From assembly GCA_946811185.2 (NCBI GenBank), contig OX328096.1, positions 68,571,345-68,635,344 of the forward strand: DNA of 64,000 nucleotides, in the 5' to 3' direction. This document shows positions 41,644-52,479 of the stretch, in pieces. The translations under genes were made by a program, and so were the position numbers. Every line of letters begins with the position of its first letter. The stretch's first letter is position 1. Source of the stretch: Hippopus hippopus (lineage: Eukaryota; Mollusca; Bivalvia; Cardiida; Cardiidae). The notes beneath the pieces are model-generated. The model ran no database searches and was not told where the DNA came from. It saw only the letters and a list, made by a program, of their open reading frames with translations.

Positions 41644-42557
41644 GCTGCTGAGGTTTTTTTACTGATAATATGAGTGACATTCAGACTTGCAGACTAAATG
41701 TCTCTTCATAATTAATGTTTTGCCTGACTGGCAAATCAGGCCCAAATCATGTCACTGGGTCATTTGTTGAAAAGTGGTGCTTATAAATTTACACTGGTAT
41801 ATATTTTACCCAAGCTTTTCTGATGCTAAGCAACAGGACGTTTTATTAAAATTAATTAATGTTTTAATTGGAACATAATTTCAATTTCAGTAAAAACTAT
41901 CCAGTGGCAAATAGAACAGAAACCCTGTTCATTACACATTCTTCTAGACTTCAAGTGATCCAAGGTTATTAAATTTATTCAAGGTCATCAAATTTATCCA
42001 AGGTCGTTAAACTTCAGCAGTACATGCTTCAAGGCACTGTCTGATGACAGTTTGAATTAATTGATTCAGTTATTTTTTCCAGTATGCAATTTGGGATCTA
42101 TATTTAGTATCACATGACACCAAAAAACATCTTTGAAAAAAAAAACTGTGTTAATTAGAAATGCAAACCGTCTGCACAACATTGCCTTAGAGATAATTAC
42201 CATTTTTTTTTTCCATTTAACAGTTCAAAAAAAATCGTTGAAATCAATATTGCTTTACTTGGAAATTGGCTTATATATATATACACGCATCATGTTCAGC
42301 TTGATAATTTGCAGTTGTATACATCCATACATGCAATAAAATCATTGAATGCTAATAGATGGGTCGTGTTTATACTATCTGCCTTGATCTAAACATCACA
42401 GCTGTTAGTTAACAATGTTTCAAATGCACAACAGGCTTTTGAATTTCTATTTGAATTATATATATCATACAGGTAAAAAATTATTTTCATCTTTTCTTTG
42501 TTTTCAAACAATGAACGTTTCCTAAAAACATTCATATTGTGGGTGTAAAAACATTAA
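41644..42557. other. No gene seen
   Basis: Contains a small tandem motif (CCAAGGTTATTAAATTTATT, CAAGGTCATCAAATTTATC, CAAGGTCGTTAAACTT at ~41960-42015) and TATATATATA near 42273. Otherwise unassigned. Confidence 0.45.
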
Positions 42558-42785
42558 TTAACTCATTACCACACAGTCCCGGGTTTTCACGACCCTAGGA
42601 AAGAAGGCTTTTGAAATCATGGTGGAAAAAGGAGAAAATGCTGGTAACCAGCATTTTCTCCTTTTCTCACCATGTTTTCTACCCTATCAGAGAACTTAAG
42701 CTCATTTTTATCTAATTTAAATTTATTATCTGCAGATGTTTTGAATTTATAAGAGTCTAAAATCTGTCGTGTGGGAAAGGGTTAA
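42558..42785 (-). mobile_element. TM1 MITE, full length
   Basis: TTAACTCATTACCACACAGTCC to GTGGGAAAGGGTTAA. Both arms share CATGGTG / CACCATG instead of CATTGTG. Confidence 0.88.
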
Positions 42786-43010
42786 CTCTGCACCACACAA
42801 CAAACTTTTAGATGTGTACGCAACAAAAGGGTTTGCAGATGAGGAATGAAATGCAGATCAAAGTAGGATCTCTGACTGATATGGTAGAAAACATTGTGGG
42901 AAAAGGAGAAAATGGTGGTTACCAGCATTTTCTGCTATTCCCCCACAATGTTTTCATAAGTCTTCCTCATCAGGGTTGTTAAATCTTGGTATTGTTTGGT
43001 AAAGGGTAAA
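42782..43010 (+). mobile_element. TM1 MITE, full length
   Basis: Shares TTAA with the previous copy; GTTTGCAGATGAGGAATGAA, hairpin GGTGGTTACCAGC, TTTGGTAAAGGGTAA. Confidence 0.85.
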
Positions 43011-43430
43011 TGCATGCTGTCCTTGAATGTCAAATAGTCAAGATGGAGATAGCTAGTGCTTCATTGTGAACTCACAGTCTTCAAGTACACAATGCTTTAT
43101 TGTGGACTCGCTTCAAGTAGGTGGCAATCTTTGTTTTTTTTAAGACAGTTACTGCCAATTCTGTGCAGTCTTATCTATGGTCTTATTCAGCATTGTCCGA
43201 TGCTTTATCTACTGTTTTAGCCAAAACGATTGTGAAGTTGGATCAGTTGGGCTATCTGGAGAGTCAGAAATTCTTCATGTCTTTCTCATAGCACTCTGTT
43301 GTTGTTGCACTAGGCTTCAAGTCTCACTTAACCTTAAGACATTTTGTCTTTGACTGGCAGTCATTTGTGACATTCACGAACACCTTACATCTTTGTAAAG
43401 TACAGTATCTTAGTAATGGTACATTCTGTT
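43011..43430. other. No gene seen
   Basis: TM2-like trace at ~43160-43210; otherwise unassigned. Confidence 0.4.
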
Positions 43431-43655
43431 TTAACCCTTGACTACACAATCCCGAGTTTTAACCAACCTGAAGAAGAAGAATGAGAAAACATCGTGGGAA
43501 AAGGAAAAAAATGCTGGTCACCAGCATTTTCTCTTTTTCCATCGATTTTTTCTATGCTTTCAAAGACAAATCATCATTTGAGCTGCATTTATTTCCTTAT
43601 CAGCAAATGTTTTCAATATGATTGAGTCCAACATTTCTGTGGTTTGATAGAGTTA
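43431..43655 (-). mobile_element. TM1 MITE, full length
   Basis: TTAACCCTTGACTACACAATCC, hairpin GGTCACC tip, TTGAGCTGCATTTATTTCC, GGTTTGATAGAGTTA. Confidence 0.82.
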
Positions 43656-43657
43656 TC

Positions 43658-43886
43658 TTAACTCTTTACCACACAATCCCGACTTTTAACGACCCTGAGA
43701 AAAAAAGCTTTTGTAAACATTGTGGGAAAAGGAGAAAATGCTGATAACCAGCATTTTCTCCTTTTCCCACAATGTTTTCTACCCTTCCCAAATCAAATTT
43801 TAATTGTTGATTCACATTTATTCTGTTGTCTGCAATTGCTTTCAATTTGAACTAGTCCAAAATTTTGTGGTTAGGTTAAGAGTTAA
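43658..43886 (-). mobile_element. TM1 MITE, near-consensus
   Basis: TTAACTCTTTACCACACAATCC, GACCCTGAGAAAAAAAGC, hairpin, TTGTCTGCAATTGCTTTC, GGTTAAGAGTTAA. Confidence 0.91.
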
Positions 43887-44007
43887 AGCAGTAGAATTCA
43901 GTGAGTTGGTATTGATATAAAAAAAAATGTTTAAATTACATAACTGCTTACTGGCATTTTAGTTCATGGTGTGAAGACTTTGCGAAGACTTAACTTTTAA
44001 AAACAGT

Positions 44008-44054
44008 ATGACAAAAGGAGAAATTGCTTGTAATGTGCTGTTTCTCCTTTTGCC
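44008..44054. repeat. Variant hairpin related to the TM1 centre
   Basis: GACAAAAGGAGAAATTGCTTG / GCTGTTTCTCCTTTTGCC: the arm ends in AATTGCTTGTAA instead of AATGCTGGTAA. Similar forms occur near 35930, 46835 and 48875. Confidence 0.55.
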
Positions 44055-44407
44055 ATAAGATGATGTACATATTATCTGAACCTCAGTTTAGATGATCAAT
44101 ATTTTACAATAATGATTTTGAATTCGTCTGCTGAAAGTTTCTGCCACCAAAATTAGCAGGAACTTTTGCAAAAAAAGTCTTCCCTACAGATCTATTTAAA
44201 CTCCATTGTAAGTTATAAACTTAAATTACCCACGCAAAATTGTTCCAACCCTCATGATTGATGCCATTGATATTTATCTGCTGTCTGAGGCTGTAAAAAT
44301 AGAATCTGCATTGAAAAAAGGTGATAAAAATCTTTTGGAGGGCAGCTCTGCAGTGTTATATGTGCAACTTTATCACTAGGCCGATTGTAACACTGCAGTG
44401 CTTGGAT
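44055..44407. other. No gene seen
   Basis: Short direct and inverted ACTGCAGTG motifs at ~44350 and ~44392; nothing else recognised. Confidence 0.4.
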
Positions 44408-44637
44408 TTAAATCTTTACCACATGACAAAATTTTAGACTTGGCAGAATTGAAAGCATTTTGCAGAGGACAAATTAAATGTGGCTCAAATGGTGAATTCT
44501 GTCTTTGATAGGGTAGAAAACATCGTGAGAAAAGGAGAAAATGCTGGTTACCAGCATTTTTCTCCTTTTCCCACAATGTTTTCAAAAGCCTTATTCTTCA
44601 GGATTGTTACAACTGGGGTTGTGTTGTAAAGGGTTAA
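44408..44637 (+). mobile_element. TM1 MITE, full length
   Basis: TTAAATCTTTACCACATGAC, GCAGAGGACAAATTAAATGT, hairpin, GTTGTGTTGTAAAGGGTTAA. Confidence 0.89.
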
Positions 44638-44639
44638 CT

Positions 44640-44873
44640 GTTACCCTATACCAAACAGTCCCAAGTTTTAGTAACACTCCAGATGAAGACTTCTGAAATT
44701 ATTGTAGAAAAAGGAAAAAATGCTGGGAACGAGTATTTCCTCCTTTTCCCACAATATTTTCAACCGTTCCCAAACCATTTTTCAATTATTGAATAACATT
44801 TATTTTGTCATCTGCAAATGCTTTCAGTTTGGGCAAGATCTGAAATAAATTTTGTCATTTGGTAACAGGTTAG
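44640..44873 (-). mobile_element. TM1 MITE, full length
   Basis: TTACCCTATACCAAACAGTCC, ACACTCCAGATGAAGACTTC, hairpin tip GGGAACGAG, ATTTGGTAACAGGTTA. Confidence 0.84.
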
Positions 44874-45066
44874 AGTGCCAGATATACTCAACAGACATTA
44901 TCAGTCTAGAAATAAAACCCTTATATATAAGTGCAAATATTAGGGTTTGTTCAGAGTGTCTCAGCATAGCAGACAGTCAAGATCAAAAGTCAGACTGCAT
45001 ATTGTTTGCAGTCTGATCTTGATCTATACTGGCCGTAAAGGCAACAAAAGTAGAGAAAGGGGCTAT
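44874..45066. mobile_element. TM2b element
   Basis: GAGTGCCAGATATACTC start; centre AGTCAGACTGCATATTGTTTGCAGTCTGA with CTTGATCTATACTGGCC; end GAGAAAGGGGCTATC partly eroded. Confidence 0.65.
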
Positions 45067-45540
45067 CAGGTTTATCTTTAGCATCCCTAGTTGTAGGAAC
45101 GTAGACTACAACACTTACAATAACATTAGTACAATACTTGTGAACAGAAGATCAGTGCCTTGTAGAAAGCAAAAATCAAGAACAGACTGTACCGAGGTAT
45201 TTTGATAATGGAGTTTGGGCCCTCTGACATTTACAGAGGGTGAAAATGTAAGAAAAACTGACATTACAAAACATTAGGTATTTTCATCGACATAATCCAT
45301 TGGCAGAGGTGCATATAAAAGAGGGAATTCAATTCTGAACAGTATTTTGTCAACAAAACCTTTGTTGTGGGTACTCCTTAAAACTAATAGAAGGAGACAA
45401 TTTTTAAGAGTACCCAGTATGGCATGGCTTCTAGTCAGGAAGTATTGCATTTTGAACCATTTGTATACCTACCCTAAGAGTGGCAAATAAACAGGAACAA
45501 AACTTTTTCTCTAGAAAATACAACAAAGTAAGTTCTGCCA
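45067..45540. other. No gene seen
   Basis: Nothing recognised. Confidence 0.35.
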
Positions 45541-45677
45541 TTTGAAGGGTACTAGTGGCCAGAATGTCTCACTTTGGCAAGAAGTTTAGAGAGAAGACTG
45601 CACCTTCTTTGGTTCTGATCTTCATCTACACTGGCCCAAAGAGCTACTGTTGTTGCTAAAGGCACTTTAAGGGTTAA
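45541..45677. mobile_element. TM2b element, diverged
   Basis: GCCAGAATGTCTCACTTTGG, CTGATCTTCATCTACACTGG CCC, right end AAAGGCACTTTAAGGGTTAA. Confidence 0.65.
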
Positions 45678-46335
45678 ACACTACCTTTCTTTATCGGAAC
45701 CTTTGTTGGCATTTGATTGCTTTTGATGGGTTTCAGCCTCTTATATCAAATTTTGTCTGGCTGAAGAAAAAGGCTGGTAAGAAGCTAAACAGACTGGAAT
45801 CAGCAATAATTTTATTAGCAGAATAAACGCAAGGGAAGGGAAAGAGCAGACCATTTGTTTACAAACCCAATACAGAAGGATTCTTAGACAGACATGATAC
45901 AGTCTAATGGCCTTTATGATTGAACGCTAATGTTCTTATTGAAATGTTGGTTGGCAAAACAGTTTTTGTCAGTATTTTGTTTCAAGGTGGTCGCCAAGAA
46001 TGTATCACTTCACTAGGCAGTCCTGTTATACAGGCCATTTTCTCTTTATGGTACCATTATAATGTACCTCCTTGACCCATTGAAATATTAAGCTTTACGT
46101 CCAGTCTCTCGAGGTTCATGAAGATCTAAAGATTGGACAATACAGAATGTATCTTGAATCTATTTTTTGAGATATTTTGACAAATAGCTGTCAATGTAAT
46201 TTGAAATTCTAGTTTTTTTCTCTTTTATTCAGGGAACATTTTCTATGAGCTATTTCCTTTGGGTTGGTTGTGTAAGGGTTAATAATGTTAACTAGTGTAT
46301 CATAATGATTGCTGTGATACCTATCTTTGTGGTAT
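45678..46335. other. No gene seen; TM2-like remnant
   Basis: 46080-46275 resembles a decayed TM2 (TTGAAATATTAAGCTTTACG ... GGGTTAATAATG). Otherwise unassigned. Confidence 0.4.
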
Positions 46336-46582
46336 GTACTTTACTCTGCTAAACAACAAAATTTTAGATTAGTTCAAACTGAAAACATTAAATTTTGTAG
46401 ACAACTAATTAAATGTGACTAAATATCTGAACTGTGTCTTTAGAAGTGCTGAAAACAATTTGAGAAATGGAGAAGATGCTGGTTATCAGCATTTTCTCCT
46501 TCATTAACAGCTTTTGAAAAACCTTTTTCTGCAGGATCGTCTGCGGGGTCGTTTAAACCAGGAATTGTTTGTAAAGGATTAA
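46336..46582 (+). mobile_element. TM1 MITE with duplicated segments
   Basis: ACTTTACTCTGCTAAACAAC, GTGTCTTTAGAAGTGCTGAA, GGTTATCAGC tip; GGATCGTCTGCGGGGTCGTT TAAA shows a local duplication of the B-side; ends TTAA. Confidence 0.75.
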
Positions 46583-47492
46583 TGTATACCAGTAAATATG
46601 TTTTGGTCTTAATTGTCATGAACAATGAAACAGTATTATGTACATTGTATGTAAATCAGTGCGTAAAATGCCATCATTGCTTTTGTTATTCAGTGACATT
46701 ATTTCAATTTGAGGCTTTCATATTTAGTAATAAACTATTGATTTAATGAAGTTGGTCAGTCAGTCCTCCTAGTTTTTACCATTTTAGCACTAATTCAACT
46801 TCATGCCACTGTGATACGCAGCTATTGAAAACATAATGTGAAAAGGAGTAGTTGTATGTTACATGCAACTATTGTGTCTTTTTCCCCCCGCCCCCCCCCC
46901 CCCCCACACACACACACACACAGAGTTTTCAGTATCATTGGAAAAAAGACCATTTTCTTTCTTTAGAATGAATTTTATCTTTTGTCTCATGTACATGTGT
47001 TAGTTTATAATTTATGGTATATCAAAAAAAACAACCTTGCTTTGTATTGGGATAGTTTTCTGTGTGAAGTAAATGAATAGTTATGGTAGAATACCCCTTT
47101 CTTTTCACAATCATGTCTTGGAGTGAATTAGCAATATTTCATTAATATTTTTTGTGCATGATCTTGACATTATCGAAATCCACTGTTTGATCTCAACTTG
47201 ATCTTTATGTCAAACTGTCAGGGATATCTTTAGCTTGTGGTAGTTACGGTATTGAACAAATCATTCTAAAGTATGTTATGTCAGATATGAATCACTGGTT
47301 GTCTATGTGAATGTGGTAAATGAGACCGCTAAAGCCCACTAAGACCTTGATGAGGTAGTCAGTGCTTTGTTGAACAGGTTGATCCATATGCTTGGCATGA
47401 GTGTGCACAGGTTTATTTGCCTATGGACAGTTGTAGCAAGTCCTTCATTTGTCATAGAGGTTCTAAAACAAACAGACTGTAGACCAATTGAT
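46583..47492. other. No gene seen; C-run and CA microsatellite
   Basis: 46886-46922 is a C-rich run followed by (CA)n. A variant hairpin arm (GTGAAAAGGAGTAGTTGTATG TTACATGCAACTATTGTG) precedes it. Otherwise unassigned. Confidence 0.5.
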
Positions 47493-47790
47493 GAGCCTAC
47501 CCTTGTGGCTCAATTGGTAGTGTACAAGGCTTGAGACAAGGGCTTGGTGGTTCAAATCTCAGGATTAGGCCAATTTCTTTTCTAGGATTGATGATGGTCA
47601 TTATTATAGGATTCATTCCTTTCTCACCACTGAACACTGTTTTGACGTTGTTTAGGTGGGAAAGCTGCCAGTTACTCAGGAAGAATGTTGTGCGAAGTAC
47701 AGGTAAAGGAAACTTCAGTACAGCATGGGCAGATGTACTGGCCACAGCAATACAACTGAAATGATGTTGAAAAAGGTGTTAACCACAGAA
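47493..47790 (+). mobile_element. SINE type I, nearly complete
   Basis: Head GCCTACCCTTGTGGCTCAAT TGGTAGTG (A box) and GGTGGTTCAAATCTC (B box), body GGAAAGCTGCCAGTTACTCA GG, GGTAAAGGAAACTTCAGTAC, tail GAAATGATGTTGAAAAAGG. Best preserved head among the + copies of this type. Confidence 0.88.
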
Positions 47791-47895
47791 CAAACAAAGA
47801 CCTATGTATGATGCGTTATACATAAATGTTTTCTATATAGGGTGAAAGATAGAGGCTGTGGATATCTTATTCAACCCCTAAGGTGATAAATTTGT

Positions 47896-48473
47896 TGAAC
47901 TCTTTACCAAACAACAAAGTTGTAGACTTTCTAAATTGAAAGCATTTACAGACTAAAAATGAGATGTGTTAAAAATAATTGGATTTGTATCAGAAAGGGT
48001 GGAAAACATTGTGGGAAAAGGAGAAAATGCTGGTTACCAGTATTTTCTCCATTATCTCCCGCTGAGATGGCATTCTACAAATACACATCTACCTAATATG
48101 GGCAATCTGGGTAGAGAACCAGACTACTTTTCAAAACAACAACCGTTACTTTGAATTTCAAAAAGAAATAAATGTTTACTCAATAAAATGCAACCTGGTG
48201 CGATTCATTCAGTTATGATCAGCTAGCATGTAACCTATGCATCAGCCATTTATTAAAACAGCCCCTACATGCTTGTGTAATAGGCTAATAGCCTCGGTAT
48301 AAGCCCTACTTTTCCTAAGTATCCGGGGGTGGGTGATGCGCCATAGCAGACAGGTCGAATCTTCGAAGAATATGACATGAGCAGACAACAGCATTTTCTC
48401 CTTTTTCCTCAATGTTTTCAAAAGCCTTGTTCATCAGAGTGGCTAAAACTCGGGATTGTATAGTAAAGGTGTA
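47896..48473 (+). mobile_element. TM1 MITE split by an unknown insertion
   Basis: TTGAACTCTTTACCAAACAA to the hairpin GGTTACCAGTATTTTCTCC, then 338 bp of foreign sequence, then CAGCATTTTCTCCTTTTTCC and B-side to TAGTAAAGGTG. Confidence 0.82.
48051..48388. mobile_element. Unidentified 338-bp insertion, 13-bp TSD
   Basis: Flanked by CAGTATTTTCTCC (48038-48050) and CAGCATTTTCTCC (48389-48401). The duplication length fits LINE-mediated retroposition, but no A/B boxes, poly-A or simple tail is evident. Contains AAATAAATGTTTACTCAATA AAATGC in the middle and GTATCCGGGGGTGGGTGATG near the right end. Confidence 0.65.
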
Positions 48474-48475
48474 AT

Positions 48476-48622
48476 GAAACTTTCAAGCCAATGGTAAAAA
48501 CCCAAATATTGCTATTTCAAAGTTATTCATGAGGAAAAATCTCATCAGACAGATCCAAGATCAGACTATGCGTTCTATGCAGTCTGAGCTTCATCTACAC
48601 TGTCCACAAAAGCGGCCCGAGC
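48476..48622 (-). mobile_element. TM2 MITE, right end lost
   Basis: AAAACCCAAATATTGCTATTT CAAAG, CAGATCCAAGATCAGACTAT / ATGCAGTCTGAGCTTCATCT ACACTGTCC. Confidence 0.72.
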
Positions 48623-48632
48623 CACACGTAGG

Positions 48633-48749
48633 TGGAAAAAAATGGGGGGGGGATATTCTAGAAATCAACATTTTCTCCTCTTCCCACGATGTTTTGAAAA
48701 ACCTCTTTCCTAAGGTTATCAGAAAACTCGATTCTTTGGTAAAAGAATA
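48633..48749 (+). mobile_element. TM1 fragment (right half)
   Basis: GTGGAAAAAAATGGGGGGGG, ACATTTTCTCCTCTTCCCACG ATG, ACCTCTTTCCTAAGGTTATC, TTTGGTAAAAG. Confidence 0.62.
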
Positions 48750-48832
48750 ATCTGATAATAATATTATCATTGCTTATGCTACTTTTTGTCTAAATGATTT
48801 AAAGTCACACATAGGATATGCCTGGGAATGAA

Positions 48833-48852
48833 AGAAAGAAAGAAAGAAAGTG
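48833..48852. repeat. (GAAA)n microsatellite
   Basis: Five GAAA units in a row. Confidence 0.85.
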
Positions 48853-49473
48853 ATTTTTAATGATGTTAAAAATTTGAGAAGAAGAGCAATTGCTTGTTAC
48901 ATGTAATAGTTCCTTTTCCCACAATGTTTTCAGAAGCTACAGATATCATGCAGGGAGTTCAAAACCCATTATTGTACATGAATGGTGAAAAAATAAGCTA
49001 TAGAATATTTGTCCCATTTTGTACTGTTGCGTCACCATTCGAAATTAGGATTGTAATCGATAAAGTAGGTACATACTGTATACATTTTGCCTCAGACGAT
49101 TTATGTTTACACTGCACTGCAGTTGACCTTTTAATCTTGTATGTGCATACAGTGTGCATATACCATGCATAATAACATGTCTGCAATCATTGGGAAGATT
49201 TACCTTACAACATGTTTGTTTACCAGGTCAGGATGGGTGTGTCCAGGATTGTTCATGTAAAGACTGAGCGTACCTCTTTGTGCCTGAACCCATGGCAGAT
49301 AGTTTTCTTTTTATGCTGCCCCAATTTAGAGCTTTTCAAATTTGTGTGGGGAAAGGTGAAATGATTGTTCTTGTACAGATTGAAGGTGCTTCTTTATACC
49401 TTTACCAAATAAACACATAAACAGATTTTTAAAACATTACACTAAAAACCCAAAAGTTGGTTACTGTAGAAAC
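48853..49473. other. No gene seen
   Basis: 48875-48935 holds a variant TM1-like hairpin (GCAATTGCTTGTTACATGTA, CCCACAATGTTTTCAGAAGC). Remainder unassigned. Confidence 0.45.
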
Positions 49474-49660
49474 ATTAGAGTGCCAAAAAAATATTTAGCA
49501 CATTTTCATCTGAGAAATACAACCCAAATAACTGTAGTTTTATGGCTGCATTTCTATACAGTGTAGATCAAAGCAAAGGCTGCTTGTTTTGTGCAGCCTG
49601 ATCTTGATCTACATTGGTTGCAGTTGCAATTATAGTTGAGAAAGGTGCTTTAAGAGTTAA
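49474..49660. mobile_element. TM2b MITE
   Basis: ATTAGAGTGCC start, centre GTGTAGATCAAAGCAAAGGC / GCCTGATCTTGATCTACATTG, end AAAGGTGCTTTAAGAGTTAA. Confidence 0.75.
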
Positions 49661-50362
49661 TTTTAAAAATTGTACTTTTGATCATAATTATTAGGGTTAG
49701 TCGACAAAAATCATTTGAAAAACAGTAGTACCAGTACACTGTTGCTTATTATTCATCTTTCAGATTGACCTGAAACAATGCTGGTCAGACAAGTAAAAAA
49801 TCTGGTTGTCTGATTGAACAAGTGGATTTCCTAAATCGATAGCAAAAAAATCTGCCAACAGAAAGTGTATGCTAAGTTACAGGCTGGAAAATTGCCATCT
49901 ATAGTGTGATCAAAGTTGCCATTAAAGACACAGCAATTTCTTTTGACTAATACAAGAGTGCATAATTAATATTCAGCTCGGCCCATTTTCAATACAATCA
50001 AATATGAAACTGACTCCACCCTTCAGACTGTCTTAAAGATTTGGTGTCTAATTTATTAGTGTTCTCTCCGCATTTCTTTTTTGACCAGACACAGAAAATC
50101 CTTATGCTACCACAGTGCAATGCTGATTTCTTTTCCTGAAAAAGGATTTTGAAACGTACAGAATTCTTTTTCACAAATTAATGGACATGGAAGAAAAGCA
50201 TGAAAACCCGTGACAAAACAATTGTCAGAGCCTTGTACATGTAACGGTAACCGTGATATGCATATTTTTGAAATCAAAACATGTCACGGATTTACTTTCC
50301 AAATGGTTGAATGGATACGAATTGATTGCTTACCAGTGCAGTAATTCCAAGATTGAGTTGGC
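49661..50362. other. No gene seen
   Basis: Unassigned AT-rich DNA. GCTTACCAG at 50329 would be a minus-strand splice donor but has no independent support. Confidence 0.4.
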
Positions 50363-50367
50363 AGCAG

Positions 50368-51736
50368 CACGGGTAGGAAACTTCATATTCAGAGCCAATG
50401 GCTCCGACGAGAAAATGTTGTGTTGGTCTTCCGTTTCTGAAGATGTCGGCTGAAAAACAACCAAAAAACAGGTAAGCTTGTCATTATTTGTAATCATGTG
50501 TTCTGATATCTTTGAAAGTCCAAAAAAGGAGAATGTCATGCAATGCTCTGGTCTTTCAACGTGTTTTCTACACTACGGCAAGTTGTAACAAGTGTACGAT
50601 GTTGTCTGAATCATTTGTGGCGCAGGTTGACCTTAGCTAAAATAATACGTCACTGACCTAAATTCAGTCTATTATTGCCATATAATTGGCATTCAAAAGA
50701 GAGTCTTGCTGTCCCAAAAGCGTGAATTAATGTCTTGAAATGTTACATTCACTGCTGGTAAAGAATTGAAAAGAAATCGCACAAAAATGTTGAAAATAAA
50801 GAATGGCTCCGATTATGTGGGCCGGCTCTGAATTTATAAGTCGGCACCGATTGATGAGGGCTTTATTTCAAAACTTTAGTTTTTTGTAAAAAATTACTTA
50901 GGAAGTAGACTTTGTTTTTCCGTTAACACCTTTCAGTCCAAAATATAGCACTATTGTTGGATTGAACATGACCGAATTTATGAACATACAAAGGACTTTG
51001 CATACTTTATACATGTATAGACCATTCTGTTAATCAAAAGCTACATAAAAGTATTTTCAAAATTTAGATAGACTAATGTTCGACAGCATTTTTCAATCGT
51101 GACAATACCAGTCCTTTGTATGTTCATAAATTGGTCATATTCCATCTAACAAAAGTAATACATTTTGGACTAAAAGGTATTAACGGAAAAACAAAGCCTA
51201 CTTCCTAAGTAATTTTTTACAGAAAACTAAATTTCCGAAAGGAAGCCCTCATCAGTCAGTGCCGACATAAATTCAGAGCTGGCCCACATAATCAGAGCCA
51301 TTCTTTATTTTCACCATTTTTGTGCTATTTCTTTTCAATTCTTTACCAGCAGTGAATGTAACATTTCAAGACATTAATTCACGCTTTTGGGACAGCAAGA
51401 CTCTCTTTTGATTGCCAATTATGTGGCAATAATAGACTGAATTTAAGTCAGTGACGTATTATTTTAGCTAAGGTCAACCCACGCTACAAATGATTCAGAC
51501 AACATCATACACTTGTTACAACTTTCCGTAGTTTAGAAAACACGTTGAAAGACCAGAGCATTGCATGACATTCTCCTTTTTTGGACTTTCATAGGTATAA
51601 GAACACATGATTACAAATTATGACAAGCTTACCTGTTTTTTGGTTGTTTTTCAGCCGACATCTTCAGAAACGGAAGACCAACACAACATTTTCTCGTCGA
51701 AGCCATTGGCTCTAAATATGAAGTTTCCTACCCGTG
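50368..51736. mobile_element. Long inverted repeat, ~630-bp arms, 5-bp TSD
   Basis: Arms 50368-~50999 and ~51111-51736 are inverted copies at roughly 93-96% by eye, with a ~111-bp spacer. Outer ends are CACGGGTAGGAAACTTCATA and its complement. AGCAG sits directly outside both ends (50363-50367, 51737-51741). A CAC-starting TIR with a 5-bp duplication recalls Transib/RAG-like elements, but the CACWATG heptamer is not present and no transposase is encoded; a generic foldback element is equally possible. The outermost ~115 bp of each arm contain an open frame and consensus-like splice sequences. Confidence 0.82.
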
Positions 51737-51741
51737 AGCAG

Positions 51742-52278
51742 GGTGCTCTTTATTTTCTGAATCTGAAAATGAACGAAAAAGGTCACAGACTATACAGATA
51801 GCTCAGAGAGGTCAGTCTGAAAGACAGATCAAGTGTGCAAAACATGCATGAGTTCCTCCTTAAAAAAAATTGTTTTTTTTATTTCCAAATGTTACTTTTT
51901 GTTAAAATGACCAAAGCTTCTAAAAAGCATTTTATTATCTTCAACCAGTAGATCCTTTATGACTCTCACAAATTGTATTTCATAGCTTTCATGAAAGACC
52001 TTTTTCTTCCCTTCATCTATTTCTCTTTGGTGTCACTTTTTAAGATCTGATTCGTATGAAATTGTCAATTAAGTTTCTGTACTCACAGTATTATTTAGCA
52101 GATGTGGTATCTATCACCTTTGTAAAAGACTTGGAATGAATGTCTAGCATGGTCATAATTATAATAGAATACCAAAAATTCTATTACAAATCTGCTTTTC
52201 AGGGCTTTGATTCCTTTTACTTTCTTTGGGCCCATTGGATATAGCATCATGAGTATGAGGACAAAAGTAGTTTTAATG
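51742..52278. other. No gene seen
   Basis: Unassigned AT-rich sequence. Confidence 0.35.
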
Positions 52279-52466
52279 ATTCTATGAGAGTAAGCTTTTG
52301 AAACATAGTGGGAAAAGGAGTTTATGCTGGTAACCAGCATTTTCTCCTATTCCCACAATGTTTTTTATGGTATCAGAGAACATAAATTTATTAGTAATAA
52401 AGTTGAACTTGTCATCTGAAGGTATTTTGAATTCAAGAGAGTCTAAAATTTCTTGAAAGGGTAAAT
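52279..52466 (-). mobile_element. TM1 MITE, left end truncated
   Basis: GATTCTATGAGAGTAAGCTT, hairpin GCTGGTAACCAGC, ACTTGTCATCTGAAGGTATT, TTGAAAGGGTAA. Confidence 0.75.
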
Positions 52467-52479
52467 ATATGAGTACCAT

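Noticed and set aside
46886..46922. C-run/CA repeat as a regulatory G-quadruplex
   Set aside because: Simple-sequence expansion is sufficient; no gene nearby to regulate.
50388..50462. THAP-like first exon (ATG, RKCCVG..., CAG|GTAAGC) at the outer end of the inverted repeat, and the opposite-strand reading with a polypyrimidine-AG
   Set aside because: Both strands look spliceable over the same bases and no second zinc-ligand pair follows; kept only as an observation on the foldback element.
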